Shown here in pieces: positions 42,137 to 50,927 of a DNA stretch of 64,000 nt (within the stretch, counting starts at the first letter, position 1; every line of letters begins with the position of its first letter). The translations under genes and the position numbers were made by a program. The notes below the pieces were generated by a model. It worked only from the letters and a program-made list of their open reading frames with translations, was not told the DNA's origin and ran no database searches. Origin of the DNA: Arthrobacter sp. 24S4-2 (GTDB lineage Bacteria > Actinomycetota > Actinomycetes > Actinomycetales > Micrococcaceae); contig NZ_CP040018.1 of NCBI RefSeq assembly GCF_005280255.1, positions 2,108,001-2,172,000 on the forward strand. The letters are read 5' to 3'.

Positions 42137-44104
42137 ATGAGCACTCCCGTACTGCAGACCGCCCCAATCCACCCGATGACAAGCCCTCACGAAATCACGG
42201 CGGTCCAGTCCCTGTTGAGTTCGAACGGCCTGCTGGGGCCAGAGAAGCGGATAGCCTACCTGGGGCTGCTGGATCCCTCACGCGGGCAGGAAGGACAGGA
42301 CCGCCGGTTCCGGGCCTTCATTCATGACGTTTCCGGCGCGGCACCCGTCGACGTAGTTGTATCCCTGGCCCGTGGTGAGATTGACTCCGTCACCGAACTG
42401 GACACTAAAGTCACCGGCGAACTGCCGGTGCTGGAGGAAGAATTCGAGCTGGTGGAGGTTCTGCTCTCCACGGATGAGCGCTGGCTCGCCGCCCTCGCGG
42501 CACGTGACCTGGATGTCGCCAAGGTCCGTGTCGCCCCACTGTCCGCAGGCGTCTTCGAGTACGCCGAAGAGAAGGGCCGCCGCATCCTCCGTGGCCTGGC
42601 GTTCGTGCAGGACTTCCCGGAGGACAGCGCCTGGGCCCACCCCGTGGACGGGCTCGTGGCATATGTGGACGTGGTCAATAAGGAAGTCACCCAGGTCATT
42701 GACCTCGGGGCCATGCCGATCCCGGCAGAGCACGGCAACTACACGGACCCTGAACTGACCGGGCCGCTGCGAACCACGCAGAAGCCCATCAGCATCACCC
42801 AGCCGGACGGGCCCAGCTTCACGGTCACCGGCGGCAACCACGTGGAGTGGGAAAAGTGGAGCGTGGACGTCGGCTTCGATGCACGCGAGGGCGTGGTGCT
42901 GCACAATTTGGGCTTCCGCGACGGTGACCAACTGCGCTCCATCATCAACCGGGCGTCCATTGCCGAGATGGTGGTCCCGTACGGCGACCCCTCGCCAATC
43001 CGGTCCTGGCAGAACTACTTCGACACGGGCGAATACTTGGTGGGCCAGTACGCGAACTCGCTGGAACTGGGCTGCGACTGCCTGGGCGATATCACCTACC
43101 TCAGCCCAGTGGTCTCGGACGCCTTGGGCAACCCCCGGGAAATCCGCAACGGCATCTGCATGCACGAGGAAGACTGGGGCATCCTCTCCAAGCACTCCGA
43201 TATGTACACAGGCATCAATTACACCCGCCGCAACCGCCGCCTGGTGATCTCCTTCTTCACCACCATCGGCAACTACGACTACGGCTTCTACTGGTACCTC
43301 TACCTGGACGGCACCATCGAGTTCGAGGCCAAGGCCACCGGCGTCGTCTTCACCAGCGCCTTCCCGGAAGGCGGCTCGGACAACATCTCCCAGCTGGCGC
43401 CCGGCCTGGGCGCCCCGTACCACCAGCACCTGTTCTGCGCCCGGCTGGACATGGCGATAGATGGCTTCACCAACCGGGTCGTGGAAGAAGACGTCGTCCG
43501 GCAGACCATGGGCGAAGGCAACGAACGCGGCAACGCCTTCTCCCGCAAGCGCACTGTGCTGACCCGCGAATCCCAGGGCGTCCGTGAAGCCGACGCCCGG
43601 AGCGGCAGGACCTGGATCATCTCCAACCCCGAATCCCGCAACCGGCTGGGCGAGCCAGTGGGCTACAAGCTCCACTCCGAGAACCAGTCCACGCTGCTGG
43701 CAGACCCGGGATCGTCCATTGCCCGGCGTGCCGCCTTTGCCACCAAGGACGTCTGGGTCACGCGCTACTCCGGCGACGAGGAGCGCTACCCCACGGGCGA
43801 CTTCGTGAACCAGCACTCCGGGGGAGCGGGCCTGCCGGCCTACGTCGCCCAGGACCGCGACATTGACGGCCAGGACATCGTGCTCTGGCATACCTTCGGC
43901 CTCACGCACTTCCCGCGCCCCGAGGACTGGCCGATCATGCCCGTGGATACTGTCGGGTTCAAGCTCAGGCCCGAGGGCTTCTTCGACCGCAGCCCGGTTT
44001 TGGATGTACCGGCAAACGCTGCCGGTTCGATGTCTTGCCACAGTTCTGCCGCGGACTCCGCACATGGTTCCGCCCACGGCGAGGCCGACGGACACTGCCA
44101 GTGA
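42137..44104 (+). CDS. Copper-containing primary-amine oxidase
   Basis: This 655-residue protein is very close to Arthrobacter globiformis phenylethylamine oxidase (AGAO, 638 residues). It oxidises aromatic primary amines to aldehydes with release of NH3 and H2O2. The topaquinone precursor is Tyr380 in TIGNYDYGFYW and the catalytic base Asp296 in NYFDTGEYL, each two positions before the AGAO numbers. Copper ligands are the two His in PYHQHLF and the His in WHTFGLTHFPR. AGAO is known to accept phenylethylamine, tyramine and tryptamine. The C-terminal tail is longer and His/Ser-rich (CHSSAADSAHGSAHGEADGH). Confidence 0.95.
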   Translation: MSTPVLQTAPIHPMTSPHEITAVQSLLSSNGLLGPEKRIAYLGLLDPSRGQEGQDRRFRAFIHDVSGAAPVDVVVSLARGEIDSVTELDTKVTGELPVLEEEFELVEVLLSTDERWLAALAARDLDVAKVRVAPLSAGVFEYAEEKGRRILRGLAFVQDFPEDSAWAHPVDGLVAYVDVVNKEVTQVIDLGAMPIPAEHGNYTDPELTGPLRTTQKPISITQPDGPSFTVTGGNHVEWEKWSVDVGFDAREGVVLHNLGFRDGDQLRSIINRASIAEMVVPYGDPSPIRSWQNYFDTGEYLVGQYANSLELGCDCLGDITYLSPVVSDALGNPREIRNGICMHEEDWGILSKHSDMYTGINYTRRNRRLVISFFTTIGNYDYGFYWYLYLDGTIEFEAKATGVVFTSAFPEGGSDNISQLAPGLGAPYHQHLFCARLDMAIDGFTNRVVEEDVVRQTMGEGNERGNAFSRKRTVLTRESQGVREADARSGRTWIISNPESRNRLGEPVGYKLHSENQSTLLADPGSSIARRAAFATKDVWVTRYSGDEERYPTGDFVNQHSGGAGLPAYVAQDRDIDGQDIVLWHTFGLTHFPRPEDWPIMPVDTVGFKLRPEGFFDRSPVLDVPANAAGSMSCHSSAADSAHGSAHGEADGHCQ

Positions 44105-44123
44105 GCCCCACCCGGAATCGCGA

Positions 44124-44545
44124 ATGACGTCGACGGCGGGACGGGTCCGGTCAGCCGGACCCGTCCTGCACCCCCGGGTCCGCGCAGCCCTGACGGCTGT
44201 CTCCTGTCTGGTGCACCTGTGGCTCGCGGCAGCGGGGCACCATGACACCTGGCTGGGAGTCCTCATGATTGCCCTGGCCGCCGTCTGTGTTCCCTGCACG
44301 GTGCATATTTGGCAACATAAGCCGCGTCGGCGCCCTCCACCAGGTGACTCTCTCGGCCTTGGCCATGGTTGCCCTGCACTCCGTCCTGCTGTTGGGAGCG
44401 GGCGGTGCCGGACACGCCCACGGCGGAGGGCCGGCGTCGAACGTTGTTGATACTTCCGGTGCGGCCGGACAGCTGCTGGTGATCGGTCTGGAAATCACGA
44501 CGGCGCTGCTCGCCGCGACGCTGGTAGCCAGGCTGAGGTGTCGCG
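44124..44545 (+). pseudogene. Small membrane protein, frameshifted
   Basis: ATG 44124 opens a frame with two hydrophobic segments (ALTAVSCLVHLWLAAAG and WLGVLMIALAAVCVPCTVHIW). Near 44318 the protein-like reading jumps frame and continues RVGALHQVTLSALAMVALHSVLLLGAGGAGHAHGG and LLVIGLEITTALLAATLVARLR, two or three more segments. Joined, this is a plausible membrane protein of about 140 residues with four segments and a His/Gly loop. One base change away from intact, it follows the amine oxidase by 19 bp. I do not know its function. Confidence 0.6.
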
Positions 44546-44737
44546 CCCAACTGCAGGCCTCTCATCCTCGCGTCTGGCTGAAATCCAGTCGGCCGAGGAC
44601 CCAAGGATTCTCAAAGTCCCGGCCCGGGAGGTCTCTCCCGGCACGGATCCAAATCATCCGTTCAGAAACCCGCACGGAAAGGAACCCTTGCTTTGTCTAC
44701 AAGTTCGGTTACGAAAAGTGTTGAGAGGCACCAACCC

Positions 44738-44935
44738 ATGTGGGACTCCATGCAGTCGGGAGACATTGTTGTCCTGGAAGGAGCCGACGTGGGATCACAT
44801 GCACGTGTGGAGGATAGGACTCAGGACGGGAACATGGTCTGGGTCCGCAATGAATTCAATGAACGGAAACTGGTTCATTTCGAGGACTGCACAGGAGTAG
44901 GCATCGTCAATAGCTCCACCTGCGGCATGCGCTGA
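44738..44935 (+). CDS. Small hypothetical protein
   Basis: This 65-residue protein (MWDSMQSGDIVVLEGADVGSHARVEDRTQDGNMVWVRNEFNERKLVHFEDC) has a beta-rich, SH3-like look and no recognised family. GAGAGG precedes its ATG by 6 bases. It lies between two broken genes, so whether it is expressed is uncertain. Confidence 0.5.
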   Translation: MWDSMQSGDIVVLEGADVGSHARVEDRTQDGNMVWVRNEFNERKLVHFEDCTGVGIVNSSTCGMR

Positions 44936-44966
44936 TGTACAGGACCTCGGCGCAATCTCGTGGGGC

Positions 44967-45652
44967 GTGAGCTCGGCTGGCTTCGCGTGCTTCGTCTGGC
45001 CGGATACCGGAATTCAAAGCCTGTGCGTATTGGAAACGCCGCGTCGCCCAGTTCCAGGCCGACGTTGTCGGTGAAGTCATGGTGGCGTTGGAAAGGCTGC
45101 GTCTGGCGGGAGGCAAGGAAGACCACTTCTCCTGGGCCCTTCAGCGCCTTCTGTTGCGATTTGTTGAGAAACACATCGAGGACCGGGACATTGGTCTGTG
45201 GGGGATGCGCGGCAATGCCCAGTACTTCACGCATTCCCGGCGGACGCCAAACCGATGCGGCCTTACTGGTCATGCCCCAGGTTGGGTTCCTTGCCTACGA
45301 CGATGAGCACATGCTGGGCACTGTCGCTCGGCTGGAGAAGGAGCTCCTCACCGACGGCGGTCTATTGCTGCGCTACCGTACCGAGAGCGGGGTCGACGGG
45401 CTGGATCCCGGAGAGCACCCTTTCCTTGCGTGCTCGTTTTGGCTTGTGGAACAGTACGCCCGCACAGACCGCAAGGCTGATGCCACAATTCTCATGGACA
45501 AGCTGGTGGGGTTTTCCAACGAGCTCGGCCTGCTTAGTGAAGAGTACGCGGTGAAGGAGCAAAGGATGGCTGGCAACTTTCCGTAGGCCATTTCGCATCT
45601 GGCCCTAGTAAGAGCGGCCACGCAATGCATGGCGTCGACCGTCTCAGCTTGA
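44967..45652 (+). pseudogene. Glycoside hydrolase family 15 C-terminal remnant
   Basis: Pieces of a GH15 (glucoamylase/trehalase-type) enzyme are spread over different frames: ELGWLRVLRLAGYRNSKPVRIGNAA, then QADVVGEVMVALERLRLAGG, IGLWGMRGNAQYFTHSR, and VGFLAYDDEHMLGTVARLEKELLTDGGLLLRYRTESGVDGLDPGEHPFLACSFWLVEQYAR. At least two frameshifts (near 45043 and 45240) and a TAG at 45584 where the family has Gln (NFPQAxSHLALV) are visible. The remainder AISHLALVRAATQ is still readable to TGA 45650. Confidence 0.8.
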
Positions 45653-45900
45653 CAGTTCATACTGCAGCGTAGGGATCCTTAAAACCACTACTACTTGTTG
45701 GGAATCAGGCCCCCGCCGCTGGAGACTATTTCGTGGTTGAGGGGCTGACGGCTCAGCCCTCGGGACGGAGCCGCCTATCCTATCGATTTGATTTATTGCG
45801 CTGAGCGTTCGACAGACTCCAAGAGAACGGTTTTATGGCCCTTGTTCCTGTTGAAATTGGCGTGGTCGGAATTTTTCAAGCTGAACGGTACCAACGGGAG

Positions 45901-46119
45901 TTAGGCGGCTGACTGCTCGGTGATTTCCTTGGGTTGATTGATCCAGGCGGGGCCTGGGAGCGCGAGGATTTTGGGGTCGGTGGTGGTGGCGAAGCGTTCG
46001 GGGTGTTTCGCGCGGGCTGCGGCGAGTGTTGCCGAGCGTTCCCTGGACACGCCGGCGGCGTGATCGTAGTGGACGTTCGCTGGCGTGTGGAACCCGATTC
46101 CGGAGTGCTGGTGGTGATG
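45901..46119 (-). pseudogene. IS3-family OrfB, C-terminal piece
   Basis: On the minus strand from 46119 the frame reads HHHQHSGIGFHTPANVHYDHAAGVSRERSATLAAARAKHPERF and ends ITEQSAA, TAA at 45901. It is the normal end of the OrfB whose other pieces are at 47519-47629 and 52008-52678. It is separated from the middle piece by the IS110-group element. Confidence 0.88.
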
Positions 46120-46135
46120 GACTCTTCTATGTCTG

Positions 46136-47227
46136 TCAAGCGGCCGCTTCGGGTACCTGTTTCACCAGTGCGGCAGCGTTCAGGGCCCGGAACACGCGCC
46201 GTGCCAGATAACGCTTGACACAGCGCCGGATCTCCTTGATGGTCTTGCCTTCGGCACGGCGTTTCTTTACGTAGTCGCAGGTCTCAACGTCATGGGTCAT
46301 TCTGGTAACCGCAGCGATGTGGAGGGCGCTGTTGAGCCTTCTGTCGCCTCCTCGGTTCAGCCGGTGCCGCACCGTATTCCCTGACGACGCGGGGATGGGA
46401 TTCACGCCGGCCAGGCAGGCGAAGGATGCTTCGCTGCGGACCCGTCCCTCGTGCGACCATGCCACCAAACATTTGGCCGCGGTCACCGCTTGGAAGCCCG
46501 TCTCCTCGAGCAGCGGTGCGGCCTCGCTGACCGTGACCAGCTCGTCCAACTGCTTCTCGTTGGTTTTGAGCTGCTCGTCCAGGCCCAGGATGTGCTTGGC
46601 CAGGCGGACCGCCTCGGTGCGGGCGATGCCCAAGGCCAGTTCTTCCTCACGCTCTCGCCACCGGGAGATCTCCTCGATCTGGGCCGGGGTGAGCTTCCTG
46701 CGGGCATCAATGCCGAGGTCGTTGCCGCGCACGAGGGCATTGAGTGCGTTAATCGTCCGGGTGCGGTCCTTGGTCATGGACTCGCGGGCGGTGACCAGGA
46801 TCCGCAAGCCCTGGCGTATCCCGTCATTCAGGCGGGGGCGGCGGAGTTTCTCAACCGGCAGCGGCAGCACGGCCATGGCCATTCGGTGGGCGTCCAAGGC
46901 ATCTGACTTACCCACGCCGCGGTTCTTCTTGGCATCCATGCGCGGCGCCTCGGCGACGGGGAATCCGTAGGTGGCTACGGTGCCGGAGAGGATCGCCCCG
47001 TACGAGGCGGCTCCCTCGACGACCCAGAGGGTATCGGCGTCGGCATTGGTGCGGCGGGCTACCCATTTGATGGCCCGGTTGATGCCGGCCGCGGTTGTGG
47101 GGAATGACTGCGTGTCCATTAGTGCGCCGTTGGCGGCGTCGAGGATGGCGTAGACGTGTTTGCGGGCGTGCGTGTCGACGCCCACGACAAATGGATGGGC
47201 ATGCGCGACGATAGATGTGGCGGTCAT
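46136..47227 (-). CDS. IS110-family transposase (DEDD recombinase)
   Basis: This 363-residue protein has the N-terminal RuvC-like DEDD domain (FVVGVDTHARKHVYAILD; LWVVEGAASYG; KSDALDAHRMA) and the C-terminal transposase_20 domain (LLEETGFQAVTAAKCLVAWSHEG, FACLAGVNPIPASSG) with the Ser nucleophile region (PASSGNT). ATG 47227 follows AGGAAGG at 5 bases; the longer frame has no site. The frame is intact. IS110 enzymes work with a structured bridge RNA; see 47228-47518. Confidence 0.92.
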   Translation of the reverse strand: MTATSIVAHAHPFVVGVDTHARKHVYAILDAANGALMDTQSFPTTAAGINRAIKWVARRTNADADTLWVVEGAASYGAILSGTVATYGFPVAEAPRMDAKKNRGVGKSDALDAHRMAMAVLPLPVEKLRRPRLNDGIRQGLRILVTARESMTKDRTRTINALNALVRGNDLGIDARRKLTPAQIEEISRWREREEELALGIARTEAVRLAKHILGLDEQLKTNEKQLDELVTVSEAAPLLEETGFQAVTAAKCLVAWSHEGRVRSEASFACLAGVNPIPASSGNTVRHRLNRGGDRRLNSALHIAAVTRMTHDVETCDYVKKRRAEGKTIKEIRRCVKRYLARRVFRALNAAALVKQVPEAAA

Positions 47228-47518
47228 TCGTGCCTTCCTCTTCACGGATATGGTCATGGCCGTCGCCGGCCGGCACCAGTCCGGGTAAGGGTCACAACGG
47301 AACAGCACTGTGATGGGTCACGCCCCGCAAGGGGTGGACATTCTTCTGATCAAGCTACCGTGGTGGGCCGGACGGGTGCCGGCCGACCACCGCCGTGGAC
47401 GGACAAGTCCACAAAAAGACACTTTCGGGTCAGTTGTACCAAGAGTCACGTCCACGGGGCGGATCGGCCGGTCCCTATCCTGCCAGCCAGTCCCGGACCA
47501 GCTAAAACAAGTCTCACA
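47228..47518 (-). ncRNA. Candidate bridge-RNA region of the IS110 element
   Basis: This long 5' non-coding region is where IS110-group elements encode their bridge RNA. It has stem-forming GC-rich stretches (for example GTGGGCCGG...CCGGCCGACCAC around 47361-47391). CAGTTGTACCA occurs at 47431-47441 and again across the element/target junction at 47517-47527. A guide segment that matches the target next to the element end is what a bridge RNA predicts. The match is visible; the RNA itself is inferred. Confidence 0.5.
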
Positions 47519-47629
47519 GTTGTACCAGTCCACGAAACCGCTGATAAATGCCCCGGCGTCCTGGACTGAGGCGAAGCGTTCCGGGAATTCCGGACCGTAT
47601 TTCAGGGTCTTGAACAGCGACTCGCTGTT
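47519..47629 (-). pseudogene. IS3-family OrfB, middle piece
   Basis: The minus-strand reading from 47629 is NSESLFKTLKYGPEFPERFASVQDAGAFISGFVDWYN, the segment that includes and follows the catalytic Glu of the DDE domain. The RIT element lies on one side and the IS110-group element on the other. Confidence 0.88.
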
Positions 47630-47652
47630 ATCCCGAATTCGGAATAACAGCG
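47622..47652. repeat. Palindrome at the left outer edge of RIT element 2
   Basis: TCGCTGTTATCCCGAATTC followed by GGAATAACAGCGA is a near-perfect palindrome centred on GAATTC. Its arms are the target half-site TCGCTGTT and the RIT terminal AACAGCGA. The 16 bp between the two half-sites are absent on the right side, so they may be a coupling sequence carried in from a previous location. Confidence 0.7.
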
Positions 47653-47654
47653 AT

Positions 47655-48658
47655 AGTGGGTATCCGGTTAGCTCAGGTAACAGGGGCCGATCCCGGATCG
47701 TGGGCAGTGATTTGGCGGTAGGTGGTCGGTCCTTGCGTAGTGCCGAGGCCGAGCAGGGACTGGAAGGTCGCCATGGGCGTGCCTCGCCTGTTGTAGCGGA
47801 ACGTGAATTCATCGAGGTACACCTGTAGGTGTTCATCGCCTACGGAGCGGTGGGTTCCGCGCAGCCAGGTCTTGAGGTTGCTGATTGCGCGGTGCACGCG
47901 GGGAAGGACCGGGTCGGGGTCGCCGGCCTTCTTGGCAGCCCGCTGGGAGCGAGGTTGGTGGGTGTAGCCCTTTTTGGCCAACGGGGCGTAGCCCATCCAG
48001 CCGTCAGTATGCACAATGGCCCCCGGAGCCACGGTGTCCGTCACGAAACCCGTCAATGTGTCACCGGACGCATCGCGGATCACTTTCATCCGCACCCGTC
48101 CCGAGCCCTGGCCACGTACCTCCACAGCGACGACGACGTGCGCGGCCCGGGCTGTGAGGCTCCTGCCGCCGCGCCGACCGATCTCAGGACCGCCGACCTC
48201 GCACTCGTCCACCTCGACCTCACCGGACAGCAAGGTGCGTTCCGGGTTGACCATAGCCCGGCGCAGCTTGTGCAGCATGGTCCACGCCGTCTCATACCGG
48301 GACAATCCGAGCTGTCGCTGCAGCTGCCGGGCCGAGATCCCTGGGGTACTCGTCGTCATCAGGTAGGCCGCCCAGAACCATAAATGCATCGCTGTGTGGG
48401 TCTTGTGGAGCACCGTACCGGCCGTCAGCGAGACTTGGTAACCGCAGGCGGCGCATTCCCAAAGTCCCCGCGCCGCCAGGGGCCAGGCGGACCGACCTTG
48501 ACACCGCGGACACACGTAGCCCTCCGGCCAGCGGCACTCAGCCAGGTAGTCCAAGCACGCCTTCTCATCGCCGAACCGCGCCTGGAACTCCAGAATCGTC
48601 CGCGGAAAATCCGGTCTCGACATTTACCCAGACTACCTGAGCTAACCGGATACCCACT
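47655..48658 (-). mobile_element. IS1595-family insertion sequence
   Basis: The 1004-bp element has 25-bp identical inverted ends beginning AGTGGGTATCCGGTTAGCTC. It is flanked by a perfect 8-bp target duplication ACAGCGAT (47647-47654 and 48659-48666). The target is the terminal repeat of RIT element 2. Confidence 0.93.
47673..48623 (-). CDS. IS1595-family (ISXO2-like) transposase
   Basis: This 316-residue transposase has an N-terminal zinc ribbon (VCPRCQGRSAWPL and WECAACGYQVSLTAGT: two Cys-x2-Cys pairs) and the ISXO2-like DDE domain (VEVDECEVGG; IVHTDGWMGY; the distal NLKTWLRGTHRSVGDEHLQVYLDEFTFRYNRR). The length and order are standard, and the frame is intact. Confidence 0.92.
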   Translation of the reverse strand: MSRPDFPRTILEFQARFGDEKACLDYLAECRWPEGYVCPRCQGRSAWPLAARGLWECAACGYQVSLTAGTVLHKTHTAMHLWFWAAYLMTTSTPGISARQLQRQLGLSRYETAWTMLHKLRRAMVNPERTLLSGEVEVDECEVGGPEIGRRGGRSLTARAAHVVVAVEVRGQGSGRVRMKVIRDASGDTLTGFVTDTVAPGAIVHTDGWMGYAPLAKKGYTHQPRSQRAAKKAGDPDPVLPRVHRAISNLKTWLRGTHRSVGDEHLQVYLDEFTFRYNRRGTPMATFQSLLGLGTTQGPTTYRQITAHDPGSAPVT

Positions 48659-48813
48659 ACAGCGATTATGCCGTGCCCGTGATTATGCCGAACACGGACC
48701 GTCGCGGGCATGTTTGCGCTGGTCAGGGAGCCGTAGCGGCCTGACCTATTCGGCATAATCCTGAGGCGGTTGATGCTTGCTCTGTACAGTTTTTTCGTTC
48801 AGAGGAGGCACAA

Positions 48814-50004
48814 ATGAAGAAGCGACAGTCGGCAGGGGACGCTGGTCCGCTTTTGTTGTATGCGGAGGGATTTGGCGACCATCTCGAAAGCAAGGGATAT
48901 GCGCCGGAGTCGGTTCGCTGGAGGCTGAGGCAACTCGCGGCGCTGGATCGTTGGTTGCTCGAGCATCGTCTGGCAGCCGGCGATCTGGATGCCGGGTGTG
49001 TGGAGCGGCTGGTCGAGGCCCGACGGGCCCAGGGACGAACAACGTTCGTGTCAGTTGCGAATTTTTCGCTTCCAGTCGCGTATTTGCGCCGAATCGGCGT
49101 AGTGCCGCCTGAGGCCTCACCCCCAGCTGACACGGTCTCACAGATCCTTGAACGATATCGCAGCTATCTGGCCACCGAGCGTGGCCTTGCAGAGAGTTCA
49201 ATACCGGTCACCATGCATGTCGCCGAAAGTTTCTGCAGCAAGCAAGATCACCGGTTGGAGGAGCTCTCGACCGCAGAGGTCACCGCATATATCGTGGCGT
49301 TGTGCGCGCGTTCGAGCATCGGGTGGACGAAGAAGACGGTGAGCGCGTTGGCATCGTTTCTGCGGTTCCTCCACGTCACAGGTGTCACCGCTCAGCCGCT
49401 CGCTTTGGCGCTTCCGAAGGTCGCCGGACACCGTCAAAACGTGCCGTGTGAGCTTGGCGAAGATGATTTCGCCCGTCTGCTTGGCGGCTGTGACTGCGGT
49501 CGCGACGTGGGGTTACGCGACAGCGCGATCCTGACGGTTCTGTGGCGGCTGGGACTGCGCCGCAGTGAGGTGGCCGGGTTGCGGGTCGATGACATCGACT
49601 GGCGGCGCGGTGAAATCACGATCCGGGGAAAAGGCAACCATCAGGAGCTTCTCCCGATCCCCAAAGACGTCGGTAAGGCAATCGTGCGCTACCTCCAGGA
49701 TGGCCATCGCCGGGTCCCGCCGGGTTGCCGTGCACTGTTCGTCCAGATGAGAGCACCGGAAGGCCCAATGAGCCCCACCGGTGTCGGTGACGTCGTGGAG
49801 CGCCTGTGCCGTCGCGTTGGGCTGCCTGCAATGGGAGCGCACCAGCTACGGCACGGCACCGCGACGCGGCTGGTCCGCAACGGCGCTTCATGGCCGGAGA
49901 TCGCACAGGTCATGAGGCACCGGAGCATGGCGGTCACCGTGTCCTATGCCACCGTCGACTCTGCGCTGATGCGCGAATTGGCACGGCCCTGGCCTGGTGC
50001 GTGA
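48814..50004 (+). CDS. RIT element 2 tyrosine recombinase, first gene
   Basis: This 396-residue integrase-family protein has a core-binding region (RYRSYLATERGLAESSIPVTMHVAESFCSK) and a catalytic domain with Arg in WRLGLRRSEVAGL, His-x-x-Arg in HQLRHGTATRL, His in VMRHRSMAVT and Tyr in VSYATVDSALM. ATG 48814 follows GAGGAGG. The stop overlaps the next start as TGATG. It is only distantly like the first gene of RIT element 1, so the two trios are different lineages. Confidence 0.9.
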   Translation: MKKRQSAGDAGPLLLYAEGFGDHLESKGYAPESVRWRLRQLAALDRWLLEHRLAAGDLDAGCVERLVEARRAQGRTTFVSVANFSLPVAYLRRIGVVPPEASPPADTVSQILERYRSYLATERGLAESSIPVTMHVAESFCSKQDHRLEELSTAEVTAYIVALCARSSIGWTKKTVSALASFLRFLHVTGVTAQPLALALPKVAGHRQNVPCELGEDDFARLLGGCDCGRDVGLRDSAILTVLWRLGLRRSEVAGLRVDDIDWRRGEITIRGKGNHQELLPIPKDVGKAIVRYLQDGHRRVPPGCRALFVQMRAPEGPMSPTGVGDVVERLCRRVGLPAMGAHQLRHGTATRLVRNGASWPEIAQVMRHRSMAVTVSYATVDSALMRELARPWPGA

Positions 50005-50927
50005 TGACTGATCTTTCCGCAGCAGTCGACTCCTATCTCGCCATGCGTCGTGGTCTGGGCTTCAAACTCGTCGATGCCGGGTCCTTGTTGCCGGCCTTCG
50101 TCGGCTACCTGCACGAGAACGGCGCCGAGCATGTCAGCAACGAATTGTCCCTTGCATGGGCAACCCGGCCCGTGAACACCCACCCGGTCTGGTGGCGTCA
50201 ACGGCTGTGCTTCGTTCGCGGGTTCGCCGAGTACTTGCGCACCATCGACCCAGAGACCGAGGTGCCGCCAGCTGACCTGCTGCCGGCACGACAGCAGCGC
50301 CTTGCACCGTACTTGTACTCCGGTGCTGACATCGCGGCCCTGGTGGCGGCCGCCCGATCCCTAAACCCGCCCCTGCGTGCCGCCACCTACGAGACGATCA
50401 TCGGTTTGCTTTCAGTCACCGGCCTGCGACTCGGGGAAGCCCTGGCTCTCAACCGCGAGGACATCGACAAAAAGCACTTACTGCTGGTTGTCCGGCATGC
50501 CAAGGGCGGCGGGCGAAAGGTGCCGCTGCACGAAACAACCCTCCGGGCGCTCCAACACTATTTCGACTGCGTGGACCGCCACTTCCCGGACCGGATCTCA
50601 CCGTCGGTGTTCGTCTCGATACGGGGCACCAGGATGAACAAGGACTCAATACACGCAACGTTTCCGCTCCTGATCGACCAGGCCGGGCTGACCGGGAGAG
50701 GGCAACGACCCCGACCCCGACTACATGACCTCCGCCACAGCTATGCGGTTCGCCAACTGATCGACTGGCACCAACAGCATGCCGATGTCGACGCCCGAAT
50801 ACCCCTGCTCTCAGCTGTCCTCGGACATAGCGATCCCGCATCCACCTACTGGTATCTGCAAGCCGCCCCCGAACTCTTCGCCATCGTCGGAGCGCGACTT
50901 GAGGAATTCCTGGGAGAACTGCCATGA
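50004..50927 (+). CDS. RIT element 2 tyrosine recombinase, second gene
   Basis: This 307-residue recombinase has a catalytic domain with Arg in SVTGLRLGEALAL, His-x-x-Arg in HDLRHSYAV, His in VLGHSDPAST and Tyr in YWYLQAAPEL. The start at ATG 50004 overlaps the previous stop by one base, and ATGA joins it to the third gene. Confidence 0.9.
   Translation: MTDLSAAVDSYLAMRRGLGFKLVDAGSLLPAFVGYLHENGAEHVSNELSLAWATRPVNTHPVWWRQRLCFVRGFAEYLRTIDPETEVPPADLLPARQQRLAPYLYSGADIAALVAAARSLNPPLRAATYETIIGLLSVTGLRLGEALALNREDIDKKHLLLVVRHAKGGGRKVPLHETTLRALQHYFDCVDRHFPDRISPSVFVSIRGTRMNKDSIHATFPLLIDQAGLTGRGQRPRPRLHDLRHSYAVRQLIDWHQQHADVDARIPLLSAVLGHSDPASTYWYLQAAPELFAIVGARLEEFLGELP

Larger units (their letters stand above)
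46120..47518 (-). mobile_element. IS110-group insertion sequence
   Basis: This roughly 1.4-kb element sits inside the orfB of the IS3-family element, exactly between codons for FVDWYN and HHHQHSGIG. There are no obvious terminal inverted repeats and no target duplication, as expected. The transposase gene leaves only about 16 bp at its 3' side but about 290 bp at its 5' side. That places it in the IS110 group rather than the IS1111 group. Confidence 0.85.

Noticed and set aside
42278..44299. 673-codon open frame on the minus strand opposite the amine oxidase
   Set aside because: It is antisense to a gene with every catalytic residue of a known family, has no family signature or ribosome site, and such long frames are common opposite GC-rich genes.
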